From positions 815,501-879,500 of the forward strand of contig SDUX01000006.1 in assembly GCA_008729055.1 (NCBI GenBank): a stretch of 64,000 bases of DNA. The letters are read 5' to 3'. Source of the DNA: Pyropia haitanensis. Taxonomy: Eukaryota; Rhodophyta; Bangiophyceae; Bangiales; Bangiaceae. Position numbers and translations under genes: made by a program. Shown here in pieces: positions 10,766 through 22,533 of the stretch; position 1 is the first letter of the stretch; each line of letters starts with the position of its first letter. The notes beneath the pieces are model-generated. The model made no database searches, had not been told where the DNA came from, and worked only from the letters and a program-made list of their open reading frames with translations.

Positions 10766-13700
10766 AGCGGGGGACGGAGGAGGGGTGCACCCCGGCAGAG
10801 ATGCAAAACACAAAACTCGGATGGGACTGGGGGGGGGGGGGGGGAGGGGTGCGGATAGAGGAGGGAGGGGTGGATTGGGGGGGGGGGGGGGGGGGGTGTG
10901 TGGGCAGACGCCCGTGCCCGTGCCGCGGCGGGCCGCCCCGTTCAAACGGTGACCCCGCCGCGGCGGTCCCCCGACGCGGGTGTTTGTGCGGGGGGGCAGC
11001 GAGGGCGGGGGGCGACGGCGGTGGCTGCCCGATCCACCCCACCGCGTGGGCGTGCGCGGGTATGGCGGGCACGGACGGCGGCGGCGGCGGGGGCGCGCGG
11101 CGGGGGGGACGCGCGAGTAGCGAGGGGAACAGCGATAGGGGGGGGGGGGGGGGGGGGGGGGGCGGCGGCGCTGTCGGCGCCCCGCCAGCCGCCCTGCCGA
11201 GGCGGCCCCCCCGCGGCGGCCGCCGCGCGACACTGCGCGGCGGGCGGCCGCCGCGGTACCCCCCCCCCCCCCCCCTTCCAAATGGCGGCAGCCACCACCG
11301 CCGCCGCGGCGGCGCCGCGGCGGCCGCCACCGTGGCGGCGGCGGCCGCGTCGGCGGCGGGCGCAGATGGCCGCGGCGGCGCTTGAACGTTTGAAAAAAAA
11401 AAAAAAAGAGGGGGGGGCCGCCGGGGTGGGGCGGGGGGGGGGGGTGGCCAAGCGCCGATGTGCGTGTCGGCCGCGCGGCACGCGCGGGTGGCGAGGGGGG
11501 GAGGGGGGGGGGGTGCCGAGGCACTGGGCCATGGCCGTCGGCCGGTTGCAGCCGGCCGGCGTGGCGGCCCGGCCGGCCGGTACGAGCGGGCCGCCGCGGC
11601 GGGGAGCGTGGGGGGGGGGGTGGGGGGCCGCGACGGGCGGCGCGTTTGAAAAACGGGGTGGGTGCACGGGTGGAGGGGGGGGGGGGGGGGGGGAGGGGGA
11701 GGGGGGGGGGGGGGGGGGGCGACCGGCTGATGGGGCAGACGGAACACGCGGCCCGGCGCCCGCGGGGCGGTCCCGAGTCGGCCGCGGCCGCCGCGGGATG
11801 CCGTGCACCGACGGTTGATCCGCCGGTTGGAGCGATGAAAATGGTTTGTTTGAATGGAGAGGGGCTTGGCGACTTTTTTTTCCAAGTTTTTTGTGGGGGA
11901 AGTCAAAGGGGGCTGCTACTCGGTGGGTCAACTGCCAGCAAGGTGTGCACGGCTGGGATGAAAAGCGAGCAGAGATGCGTCCGAAATGGATGTGCTCCCC
12001 AGACTCGGGTTGCCGCAGGAGGACGGCCGGCGCGCACCGCTTTGGGGTGCTCGCACCAGCGGCCGCGGGCGGACTGGCAAGGATGGCGCGAGCGGCGGCG
12101 CCGACGCGGCGGCAGCAGCGGTGGACGTTTCGAGGTGGGGCGGCGGGGAGGGGGAGGAGGATGGCCAAGCGTGGCGAGCGGCGCACCGCGGCCGGGAAGC
12201 GGTCAAGCGGGGCGGGCGACGGATGAGGGGGGCGGCGGGCACCGCAGCGTGGTCGCCCCACTGCAGCGGCGGGCAGGCAGGGAGGGGGGGGGAAGACCAG
12301 CGGGAGAGGGGTCGTCAGAAAGGGGTGTGCAGCGAGTACGGACCGGGGAAGCGAACCGTGGAGGTGGTTCTTGACGCCGGCGGTGGGTGCAGCGGCGGCA
12401 AGGAGGTAAAAACCGGGACAGCGCCTGGACAACTCAGCTAGACAACCCACACGGGAAGTTTAGAGAGTAGGGCAGTCGCGGGACGGCAATGCAGGGACAT
12501 GCGAGACGCAGTGAAGCGCGGGGGGGGGTTCCAGTAGGGGAGGATGGGCGGCGACTGGGGACCCGTCCACCGCGACCGCGGCGTCTGGAACCAAAAGGGA
12601 CAGCAGAAGGTAGTGGCAGCGGCGGCGGCGGTGATGGGGGAACGCCCACGCAAAGGCACAGCAGGGCAGCGCGGGAGAGAGCAGCGTGGACCGCACGGGC
12701 GAGTGGCAAAGTCGGATGTGTCTCAAGCGTCCCTGTTGCCTCGGGCCGGCAGCGCGGTCGACGCCGCTCTCGACGCTTGGTCGGACTTCCCAGAGCTGAT
12801 GGCAGCGGTGGCGATGGCGGGTGGTGGATGCGCTACAGCGACGAACGCCCCCCCCACGGGAGCACGGGGACTCTTCCAGGAGCGCCGCCACAACGAAATT
12901 GGCTGTTTCAGGTTGTGCATCCCTGCGTATCAATACTGAGCATCCCTGCGTATCAACAGAGTGCACTTTGCGCGACAGCCACGCATGAGACACCAACGAA
13001 ATATGGATGATGGGCATTTCAAAAAGCAATAAAAGTCGTCCAATACGTCTTTTCTTCGTCAATATTTCAATTGTTGTCGGCTATATTTCCAAAGTTTGGG
13101 GTGCGTCGAACAGCCCAGCCTGAGAGGTCACCTGGACAAACGACAAGGGATGAGTTCGACGAGGTGTTGATCTCTCTGTTATCGCCACAGTCTCGTGCTC
13201 GTCCCCCACCTCCGTCGTTGGCGAGCGGAATGGGGGAGACGGAGTGGGGGCGTGGTTGTGGGGGAGAAGGTCTCCTCTGAGAGGAACGGGTCCGGCGAGC
13301 ACGTAAAAATCAAAGTTGGATGGATCGGTTGGGGGGCGTGGCCGAGGGAAGTAGGTAGAGATAGGAAGACATAGCAGGCCACTAGTAGCTCGCAGACGAC
13401 TGACAGAGGCCGCCGCATCTCAGCACCCCCCGTGCGGGACCGTACGATCAGGTGCCTCCCTCCCATATCTGCAAGGCCTCGTCAACGTATATCACCACGT
13501 CCTCGGTACGCATTCACGCACCCTCAACCCATGACAGATGCAGCCAGGAGCGCCAGACCTGGAACCATCGTGCGTATGGACAGACGCGTGTGGGGTGCAG
13601 GAGGTGGGTGTCAAACAGATCGGTCGTCTGGGTGTCATCGCTACGACCTGGCATCTCCTCTCATTCTCCCGAGGGATTGCAGGACGAGGGGCCGGGGGAG

Positions 13701-14214
13701 GTGCAACCAGCGAGCGCGGGCGTCGACGCGCAAGCATGGCGCCGTCGCGTCGCGACGCATGAATGGTGTCGCTGAACCCATCGAGCGTTCCCCAACGGGA
13801 GCAGCCGACCAGCGATGCCGCTAGCCGACGCCGCCGGCGGCAGCCGCCAGGGGGCACCGCCGTGGCTCGCCACGGAAGCTGCAGCCCAAGGCAACGGAGA
13901 CGACCGCGACTACTGGCGCGAGTGTGCGGCATGGGCGGCGGTTCCGCCGACGGCGCGAGGCATGCTCGTTTCTGCATGGGACCAGAGGGTGAGGGAGGCA
14001 CGCAACGAGTGCGGGACAAATCCGGTGGGGAACCGCCCCCATCCACTGGGGTGAGAAACGGAAGGAAATCAGGGGATGAGGTGAGAAACGTCAAGGGTGC
14101 AAGAAGGAAGGTAACACACGGCACGAAGGAGGGGCGGGGGGTTGGCCACCCACCCCAACGTAAAAGCAAGCGGCAGAGGTGGAGAGGCATATAGACAGAA
14201 AGGAAAATAAACGT
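9986..14214. other. Spacer: upstream of the CXC gene and 3' flank of the PH-kinase gene
   Basis: From 9986 to about 11790 it is very GC-rich with many G or C runs (for example 11140-11162, 11680-11720) and an A15 tract at 11393-11407. From about 11800 to 14200 base composition is more balanced, with an AT patch at 13018-13100. Open frames there (for example minus 13492-14190) show no recognisable family and no codon bias like the real genes. No gene is supported. Confidence 0.5.
12918..12956 (+). repeat. 16-bp direct repeat
   Basis: catccctgcgtatcaa occurs at 12918-12933 and again at 12941-12956, separated by seven bases, in a balanced-composition spacer. Probably a local tandem duplication. 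Confidence 0.8.
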
Positions 14215-15966
14215 TCATTCAACATTATCAGGCGGGAGTGTCCAGACCGCCCGCCCAATCGCGCTCTCCACGTCGGCAGGGGTGATGCGGATCTTCTTCA
14301 TCTCGTCCTTCTGCACCACCCGCTCACCAAACCAAGGGTGCTTGCCCACTTCGGCGAGGGTGGCGCGGGACTTCGGCTCTTTTGTCAGCATCTTCTTGAT
14401 CAGGTCCTTCAGCTTGCGCGAGATCTTGGGCTGCTCGGGGAACTTGAGCTTGTGAGTGCAGATGGAGTCGTAGATCTCAAAGACGCTCCTGGCCAGGAAG
14501 GGTGCCCGGCCATAGACCATGTAGAAGAGCGACGCGCCCAGGGACCAGACGTCCGCGGCGTAGCTCTCGGGTGGCGCCTTGGGACTCTTGTCCGACATAC
14601 ACAGCTCGGGCGCGATAAACGCGGGGGTTCCTGGTGCCGATGACTTGTTGCCGTCCCCGCTGGTCACGTCGTACATGCGGGCCTCTCCAAAGTCAGACAG
14701 CTTGACGGTTCCGTCGCCGCACCGCAGCAGGTTGTCGGGCTTGATGTCCATGTGCACAATCCGCTGGGTGTGCATGTACTCGAGGCCCGCCACCACGTCG
14801 CGCATGATTTCCCGGACGCCGTCCTCGGACAACGGCTTGACGCCCTCGAGCTTGGACGAGTCCATCACCACCCCGCGGGCCATGTACTCGACGACCACGA
14901 CAAACCGCTCCCCTTCTGGCTCGTACAGCACGTCCCGGTGCTTGACCACGTTGGGGTGGTCCAGCTTGCGGAGCACCGCCTGCTCCTCGGGGTTGGCCAT
15001 GGACGACACGCCCGCCGTCTTTTTGCTCTTGGCAATAATCTTGACGGCATAAAAGCGCTTGTCCAGGGTGGAGAGTGCCAGCTTGACCTTGCCAAACGAG
15101 CCCCGGCCAATGCCGCCGAGCAAGATGTACTCATTGACGTGCTTGCGGCCCGCCACCGGCTTTCCCCGCCACGAGTCCCTCAACGGGTCATAGTTCACCC
15201 GCTCCTTGAGCACCTTGGCCATCTGGGTGACCTTGGCCTTCTTTGGTACCAGGCACGAGAGGCCGGTCAGCCACATCTTGGCGTCCTCAGCGGTCGCCAG
15301 CGTCAGCACCAGCCGCCGCCCGTCGTTGGCCTCGACCGTCAGTTCCCGGTCCGAGCCCTTGAGCTTCTTCACCTTTGTGAGGTTGAGCCGGCCCATGTCC
15401 ACCCCACGCTTCTTTGACTTCCAGTTGAGCGACAGGAGGTCGTCGCCCAGCCAGATCCACCTCTCTCCATAGCGCCGGAGCATCTTGCGCTTTTGCGCGC
15501 GCGTTCCCCGCAGCAGGTCCACCACACAGTCCAGCACGGACCGGCCCGCCGCGGTGCCGCCCGCCGCGCGCGCGTCCGACGTGCCGTCCCCCGCCGCGTG
15601 CTTGGGCTCCTCCTCCACCTGGGAGAAGAGCAGGTTCTCATTCGGCCCGTCCTGCTCATACTCCGACACGACCGTCAGCCACGAGTCGGCCGACAGGCGG
15701 GCAAACGAGGAATTTTGCCGCACCAGCTTGCCCCGACCAGCGCCGCCGCCCTCCTCCTCCTCGTCGTAGCTCCCTTCCTCATCATCGTCCTCGTCGTCGG
15801 GGCCGTCCACGTAGCTGTCCCCGTCCGAGTCGTCCGTATAGTCGCCGCCGCTGCGGCCTTCGCTAAACTCCCCGCCCCCCCGGCGCACCTCATCATCGTC
15901 CCCGCCATAGCTGCTGCCTCCGCCCGACTGGCCGGCAGACAACCCATCCGGATCATTTCTCCCCAT
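14215..15966 (-). CDS. Acidic-tail, PH-domain, CaMKK/GRIK-like Ser/Thr kinase
   Basis: 583 residues, intronless. The first ATG in frame is at 15964-15966 (MGRNDPDGL); the upstream extension has only GTG. Residues 1-90 are Gly/Asp/Glu-rich and disordered. About 146-241 looks like a PH domain (WIWLGDDLLSLNWKSK, then TAEDAKMWLTGL). The kinase domain spans about 278-548: GGIGRGSFGKV at 284-294, the YAVK lysine at 309, HMDIKPDNLL with Asp407, Lys409 and Asn412, DFG at 425-427, the activation segment SSAPGTPAFIAPE ending at 454, and DVWSLGASLFYM. HMDIKPDN and APGTPAFIAPE point to the CaMKK/GRIK/Sak1 group that activates AMPK/SnRK1. The group call is by motif only. All catalytic residues are present; HRD is HMD. 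The activation-loop Thr is a candidate phosphosite. Confidence 0.9.
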   Translation of the reverse strand: MGRNDPDGLSAGQSGGGSSYGGDDDEVRRGGGEFSEGRSGGDYTDDSDGDSYVDGPDDEDDDEEGSYDEEEEGGGAGRGKLVRQNSSFARLSADSWLTVVSEYEQDGPNENLLFSQVEEEPKHAAGDGTSDARAAGGTAAGRSVLDCVVDLLRGTRAQKRKMLRRYGERWIWLGDDLLSLNWKSKKRGVDMGRLNLTKVKKLKGSDRELTVEANDGRRLVLTLATAEDAKMWLTGLSCLVPKKAKVTQMAKVLKERVNYDPLRDSWRGKPVAGRKHVNEYILLGGIGRGSFGKVKLALSTLDKRFYAVKIIAKSKKTAGVSSMANPEEQAVLRKLDHPNVVKHRDVLYEPEGERFVVVVEYMARGVVMDSSKLEGVKPLSEDGVREIMRDVVAGLEYMHTQRIVHMDIKPDNLLRCGDGTVKLSDFGEARMYDVTSGDGNKSSAPGTPAFIAPELCMSDKSPKAPPESYAADVWSLGASLFYMVYGRAPFLARSVFEIYDSICTHKLKFPEQPKISRKLKDLIKKMLTKEPKSRATLAEVGKHPWFGERVVQKDEMKKIRITPADVESAIGRAVWTLPPDNVE

Positions 15967-18803
15967 GCCCGAGGAGGCCGCCACGCCGCCCGCGTCGCTC
16001 CCACGTCACCCGCGTCACCCGCTGCAGCCGCTGCAACCGCGATCGGTGCGGCCGCCCAACGGGGGGGGACGCCCACCCCACGGTGGCTGTCAAGCAACCG
16101 CCCCGCCGCCGCCGCTGCGTGTCAATGAGACACCAAGACGCGCCCGTCCGACAAGCACACCCCGCAGCGGGGGCTCCCCCGTCGCCGCCGCAGGCTCCTC
16201 TGCCCCCTCCTCCCCCTCCCACCTTCGCCCCCCCCCTCTCCCTCCTCCGCCAACGACGAGAGGTGGCGGCACCCCCGCAGCAGCAACGACCCGCCAACGG
16301 CCGCCGCCCCTCACCGCGGCTAACCCACACAACCGCCACAGGGGCAAGGCCTGCGCGGCGGTCGGGCCGTGCACATAGACCGCCCAATCGGTGACCGCAA
16401 AAGGGGGCTGGACAGTGCGGCTCAACGTGGCGGTGGGGGTGCCCAGCGGAGATACCCAACGTACGGGGCGCACCGGCACGGCCGCGTCCCCAATGACAAA
16501 GTCACCCGTGTCCACCGACGCATCCGCGGCGATACAGCTCACACGTGGGCGCGCACAGGGGTCGAGGGCCGGGGGGGGGGGGGGGGGGGGGGGGGGGGAG
16601 GAGTTGAGTGGGGAGGGGCGGTACGGGGCGAGGTGGGGCAGGGTGGGGATGGGTGCGATACGGAGGGAGATGCAAACAGGCACGGGGAGAGCCGCCGGCG
16701 CGCGCAGCTCGGCCAGGTGGGCGAGCAGCGGGGGAACGCCGGCGAGACGGCGGCGGCGGGGGCGCAGGCAAACGCAGCCGCTACCGGGGCGGAGAGGGCC
16801 CAGCGGCCACCCGCGCGCCGCGCACGGGCGTGGGCGTCACGGCGCCCCGCACGGCGCCGCTCCCCCCCCCCCTCCAGGAGAGGAGCGCACGCCCACGCCG
16901 CGGAGAGGGGAGGCAAGCAGCAAGCGGCGCCTGCACCCCGGCGTGGTGCTCAAACCGGAACAAAGGGAGAAGAGCGCGGGGGGGGGGGGGGGAGCGGCGG
17001 CCGCGGTGGTCGCGTCGGCGGCGGCGGCGGCGGCGGCGGGCGGGGAATCAACGCCCCCAGTGACTGGGGAGCCCCGGAAAAATGGCTGCAGCCACAAGCA
17101 AACCGAGGCAAAGGGACAAGTCGACAACGAATGCCGCGCGCGCACGGCGCGCGACGCGCACGTCACGCGGCGCGGCGCGGCGGGCGGCACCCACCCCCAC
17201 ACGCCCCACCCCCCTACACACAGCGCCCACACACCCACGCACGTCCCGTCGCCGGCGAGGCGGCGGGCCGTTCGCTCCTCTCCTCGACGAGGGGTGCGCG
17301 GTCAGCCGGGTGGAGGAAGCCGCCGGCCGGGGTGAGGGGAGAGAGAAGTGGGGCGTTGGGGGGGGGGGGGGGAGCGGGGGGGTAGGGCGCGGGGAGGGGG
17401 GGAGGGCAGGGATGCGAGCCCCGATTGCGGAGCGGGTGGGGAAAACGCTGGCGGCCAAAAAATGGCCGTGGAGACCGTCCCCTTCCCCTCCCCCCACCGC
17501 CCCCCCCCCCAACCGGCAGCGCCACCCACCCGCGCCGCGCGCGCACACGCCGCCCCCGCCCCTCTGGCTGCACGCGCACGCGGCGTGCCTCGTCAAACGG
17601 CGACAGCACAGCGGGGAGAGGGGGTGGGGGGGGGGGGGGGTGACGGTGAGGAGGGGGGGAGGGCGGGGGTAGCTGCAGGGAGGGGAGGAAGCGCGGGCAG
17701 GAGGGGGGTGGGTGGTGGTGGGCAGGGGGGGGGGGGGGGGTCACGACCGCCGGCGCGGGGTCGCCGTCGCGCCGCACACGCGCGGCGCGGTCGGCGAGGC
17801 GGGGTGCTGTCACGCTCGCGCTGGCGCAGAAACGCCAGGCCCCACCCACCTCGACGGCCCCGTCCTGGGGGGGGTCGGGGGAGTCAAAGGGGAGGAGGGT
17901 GGGGGCCAAGCCGCCCAAACGCAGCCGTGCGCCGCCCAAACCCCACTCGCCCCCCAGCCGCGGTCTTGGTGACCGGGTCTGGGCGGTGGTGCGGCCACAC
18001 AGGCGAGCGGCGGGCGGGCTACCAAGCTGCGCGCGGGTGCGGCGCGCGCGCGTGCGCGCCGCTGGGGAAGCACACCAGTGGAAAACATTCGCACCTGCAG
18101 TGGATAATATATCGCACCCGAGCATATTCAGCGCGGCCGGAGCGGCGGTGCGACGACGACGGAGGGCCAGAGCGGGGAGAGGTGGTGGTGGTGAGCGGCG
18201 GCGGCGCTCCCGCTGCGAGCACACAGTGCGGCTGCACAGCAATGACGGCTGTAGTGTCCGCCGATGGAAGACCTCGAGTGAAAAATTGCGATGGATTCCA
18301 TCCAATTCACGGCGAGGAAATACGTATGCACGGCAGAATGGCCGCCGCCTCGACTGAAGAGTCTGAAGGGTGGGCGGACTGACCGCGACTTTCCTGCTAA
18401 ACTACGGCTCAAGGTCGTGTGTGCTCGCCTCGAGGCGGCGGTGGCAGCCTGCAGACACCCGCTCCCGAGGGGGGTTGGGCGGGGTGGCAAGGCCCTGCCT
18501 CGCCCGCGACTGGATGGCTCAAGTTCCCGACCAGTCCGACGACCACACTGGGATGCGTGTCAACAGACTCGGTTCGAAATGGTTGGGTGACCCAAAAATT
18601 CAGCCACAGGATGTCGAAATGGAACCGCGGAACCATGGGCAGCCCCGCCCCCCCGCACACCGCGACTCACCACAACTGTATGCACACAGCTGTCGCGATT
18701 CTTGTGCACCCTTGGCGCTGTCTTCGCCCCGGATGAGTCAGTCGGATTGGCCCGCCCACCCGCCCGCCCGGCCACCCCCCTTCCTCACGCGAGGGGGCGG
18801 CTT
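15967..18803. other. GC-rich spacer upstream of the PH-kinase gene
   Basis: Contains the kinase promoter side, long G runs (16569-16598, 16980-16991, 17360-17371, 17629-17640, 17727-17740) and, from about 18060, a more balanced stretch. Open frames on both strands are Arg/Pro/Gly/Ala-rich and do not resemble any family. No gene is supported. Confidence 0.5.
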
Positions 18804-19250
18804 ATGGCGGCGGCCACGGCCGGTGCGGCCGCGCTCGGCGCTTGGCCCCCACCCCCGCGCGCGGCCCCGCCGCGGCGGTGCCGCCTCGCGGCGGCGGCCG
18901 CGCCGCGGTGCGGTCTCCTCGTTCGGTTCCCCGCCGCCTCCTCGAAGACAGCCGACGCACGGCGAGAGGGACCCAGAGCTGGACGCTCACTTCCCGTAGG
19001 CGCCAGCCCTGTGTTGAGCCTTGTCACGCCGCGACAGTCGGGGCGACTTTGGGAGGAGGCGGTGGTCACCCCAACCATCGGATCGACGGTCGTCGAGACT
19101 GGGTGGGTGTGCGCTCGCGCAGCTCTGCGCGGGGGTAGCTGCGCGCCGCTGGCTACTCGTGCCGACCTCCTCACCGGTGGCCTGTTGGGGAGGACACGGC
19201 GGGAGGAACACGGGGTGACACGGACAAGGAGGAAGGGAAGGCAGAGGTGA
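18804..19250 (+). CDS. Doubtful small gene, basic N-terminus
   Basis: An ATG at 18804 opens 148 codons. The first 60 residues are rich in Ala, Arg and Pro with almost no acidic residues, as in organelle transit peptides; the rest (SPVLSLVTPRQSG, GSTVVETGWV, RADLLTGGLL) is mixed composition. No family recognised, and the opposite strand is also open, so this may be chance. Confidence 0.2.
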   Translation: MAAATAGAAALGAWPPPPRAAPPRRCRLAAAAAPRCGLLVRFPAASSKTADARREGPRAGRSLPVGASPVLSLVTPRQSGRLWEEAVVTPTIGSTVVETGWVCARAALRGGSCAPLATRADLLTGGLLGRTRREEHGVTRTRRKGRQR

Positions 19251-19575
19251 TGCGGGGGGTGCGCCGTAACGATGTGCATGCGTGCCGTCGACCCACCCCC
19301 CCGAGTCAGGAGCAGTTGTGTCTGTCCGCGCACCATCGCCACGCCCCCTCCCCTCTCCCTTGTCGGCCCGCCCTTCACCGCCGGGGGCGACCATCGCGGA
19401 TGATCCACAGCGGTGTCAGCGTCCTTGACCCACCCCCGATGCGCCACACCAGTCCCCCATCCCGCCATCAGCCCAATCTGGGGCAGTGGCGGCGAGAGCC
19501 CCGCCGCGCACCCACGCCGGCGAGCTCGCGGCGGTCGAGGCGCGCCCCTCCCCCTTCCCCGCTCTCTCGCCCCCT

Positions 19576-20438
19576 CTACGTCCCCCCCGCCTCCCATGGC
19601 GTCACGCCCGTGGCCCCATAGCCGCCAGACGCCAAACCTTGCCGCCCGCCCTCCGCGGCGGGTGCCCCCCCCCCTTCTCCGCCAGCCGCAGCGCGCTCGT
19701 CTTTCCCCTCGACGGCCGTCGCCGCGAGCGCCACCCACCCTTCTGGTGATGCCAGCAGTGGCTCCTCCCCCCCCCCGGCACCCGTAACCGCCACTGGCAT
19801 CGCCACCGCGGGTGGCTCGTCCGTCCCGCCTCCCCCCTGCTGGCTGTCCACAGCGTCCGGGCCGTCCCCCCCCCAGCAGCCGCTGCTTCTGGCGGCGGCG
19901 GCCGCGGTGACGGCGGCGGCGCCGGCAGCGCCCATATCTCCGCCCGCGCCGCGTAGGCGGCATCGAGGGCGTCGAGGCGGGCGGCCACGTCGGCCCGCGA
20001 CGCCTTGCCGCCCAGCCCCGCGAGCAGCAGCGCCCGCTCCGCGCGGCGGCGGCCGCGCCCGCCCGCGACGAGGCGGCGGCGGGCGCCCGGCGGGGTCTGC
20101 CCGCCGCCGTCGCCCGCCGCCTCGGCGTCGAGCACCGCGGCGGTGCGGGCGGCAAACGCGGGCGCGTCGACGCGGCGGGCGCCAAGGTCCGCGACCGCCG
20201 CCTCCCACGCGACGTGGCGGGTGTACCAGCCGGGGCGGGGGCGTTGGCGGCCGCGGCCGGCCGACGCCCACCGCCACGGGGGGGACCGGCTGAGCGCCGC
20301 CGCGGCGAGGCCGCCGGCGAGGGCGGCGGCGAGAAGGATGGCGGCAGCCTCGATGGGCGGCAGAGGGGGGGCGGTACCCGTGGCCGCGGCGGCGGCAGCC
20401 GCCGCCGCGGCGGGCGCCGACGCGAGCAGGGGCGCCAT
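19576..20438 (-). CDS. Hypothetical membrane-anchored protein
   Basis: The start is the ATG at 20436-20438. After a Met/Ala-rich leader there is one good hydrophobic segment (AAAILLAAALAGGLAAAAL, about residues 32-50), then a basic patch and a segment with coding-like composition (GWYTRHVAWEAAVADLGARR, RADVAARLDALDAAYAARAE). Near 19865-19880 a C run coincides with a likely frame change; the alternative frame reads to a stop at 19576-19578 (EGWVALAATAVEGKDERAAA). No family recognised. The segment between about 19930 and 20330 is the best supported part; both ends are uncertain. Confidence 0.35.
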
Positions 20439-22533
20439 TGGGTCGCCGGCGCCCCAAGGATGGCGAAAGAGCTACAAGCGGGGGAGGAGGCGTGAAGAGG
20501 GACGCCAGAGGAACGAAGCCCGGAGCCAGGGACAGTGGGCGTGGACGAAAAGCGGAGGACTGGCGAACTTGGAGGGACGGACCGGCGGCGGGGGGGGGGG
20601 GAAGAAGAGGACACGCGTGTGAGCGGGATCCACGAGCGCCGTGGACAGGGCGTGGCGGGCGGTGGCCCCACCCGCCGCGGGACGTCCACCGCGCGCCACC
20701 ACGGGCCGCGAGCGGCTGACGCTGCCGCTGCGGGCGCCCGCACCGGCCAGGGCCGGTGGCAGCCGCGCGACGGCCGGGCCGGGCGGCAGCCGCCGGGCGA
20801 GGTCGCCCCGCCTGGCGAGGCCGCCCCGCCGTGGCGCCTCCGCTCCGCGGGGGAGACGGTGGTGCGGCTGGCGCGCCGGCCGTGACGGTGGGCGGGCGGG
20901 CCCGCCAAGGGCAACGCCGGGGGAGGAGGGGGGGGTGGAATAAGGGGAGGTGGGGGGAGGGAGGCACGGAGTGCTGGGTGGGGGGAGGCCGCGTGGAAGG
21001 AGCGGCCGGTGACGATGACGCCCAGACAGGCGACTAGGCCCTGGCCCGGGGGGGGAGGGGGTGGGGGGGGGGGGGAGCGCGGACGCGCGTACTTGCCCGC
21101 CGCCGGCGGCTGGCGGCGAGGGCGGTCGTGGGGCGGCACGGGGGTCCCGGCGCCAGCGGGGTCTACGAAGCGGATCCGAGCGCATCAGCCAGCAGCGCGC
21201 CCTGTCGCTGCCCCCGCAGACCCTCGTTGGCCACGACTCGAACAGTGGCCAGGAGATGAGGTGCTGCCCCGGCAGCCGGGTGGCGGGCAAGCCAGCGCAC
21301 GCCCCGCTGTAGTGCTACGAGCAATCCCCAGCCCAAAGGAAGGCGGTGAGTGAACGACCGTACTCCACTTCTGTATCGAATTCACGAACGGTCGACAAAT
21401 TTCTTTTTTCGATAGGGAGGGACGTTGAAGCTTGGATGTCGCATCATCCACTTTTCAAGATTGCAGTCAACGGTGCGCGACTGCCCCCCCAGCCGTTCTC
21501 GGTAGCTGCCACAGGCCCCTCAGGGTTGAAACTCCGCTAGCGGGAGCTGTCGCCACAGCCGCTTCGCCGCTGCTGCCTCCACCACCCACTGCCACCTTCG
21601 CCGGCGCGGTCATCGCGTCCGCGGCAGTTGGCAAGCCGAAGGCGCCGCCGAGCCCAGCAGCGGCCACGGTCAGGCAGTCTGAGAGATGCTGCCGGTCGCC
21701 CGCGCGGCTACCCTGAGGGCATGCGCCGCAGGGCGCGGCGCTCACAGCGGCGGCAGCGTGGGCTGTGGCGTCAAACGTGGAGGCACACGCGACGGCGGCA
21801 GCGGCGGCGGCAGCGGCACCTTTGGCGCGCCCCACGCTGGTGGTGCTGAGCCCGCCCATGTGTCGGCGACATCCATGGGCGGGGGTGGCCGCCGGTCGAG
21901 GGGGAGGACCTGCGTGGTAATGGGATGTCGGCGGCAGTAGGCAGTATGATGGGATGGAGAGGGGGTGGAGCCACCGAGGTGGTGACCGTCCAAATCTTGC
22001 TCGGGGCCCATACAGTCTCCCGAAGCATAGCCGCCAACGTGGGACATCCAAGACAATTGAACATATAGCGTTTCGGAGTGAATTTGTACATGTGTGTAAT
22101 CCATGATCATCCAATGAGAGTTCCTAGATGGTGGCTACGCCCTTTGCATCCGTCGAAAGCGAAGACTTCTAACAAATTCATTGATTGAAAAAATTCGGTG
22201 AAATCCGAAGGGTGCCATGGTATGTACACGAGCCGTGGACACCAGCCCGGCTGCTCCCGCGCCAGCCACTGCAAACACGCAGGGGCGTGCGTCGACAGAG
22301 GCGTGGCCGGCCAAGGCTACTCACCGCTGTTTTCTATACGACCAGCCACGCCCAATGTTTGACCAGGGCTGTCGTGGACGAGCACCCAGCTACACGCTCA
22401 GATGCAGCGCGTTGGCGCGCTTGACCTGCATCGGCACCGGGACCCTGTACTCCCACGCCGCGCGCAACAAGCCGTTCCAGTCCGTGGGGCATGCTCCACC
22501 CTCCTGCCCACCTTTCTTCGCTGACTGTACACT
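20439..22533. other. Spacer and upstream region of the membrane-protein gene
   Basis: GC-rich to about 21330, then more balanced DNA with AT-rich patches at 21360-21420 and 22040-22200. The second patch lies 350-500 bases before the next start codon and could hold promoter elements; no certain TATA box was found. No gene is supported. Confidence 0.4.

Noticed and set aside
12460..13062. 200-codon minus-strand frame with a hydrophobic start (GRLLLLFEMPIIHISLV)
   Set aside because: It begins with TTG, not ATG, and the rest looks random; composition matches spacer DNA.
18500..18600. Possible tRNA (box A-like tggctcaagtt and box B-like ggttcgaaat)
   Set aside because: The arms do not pair: the T-stem and acceptor stem cannot be formed.
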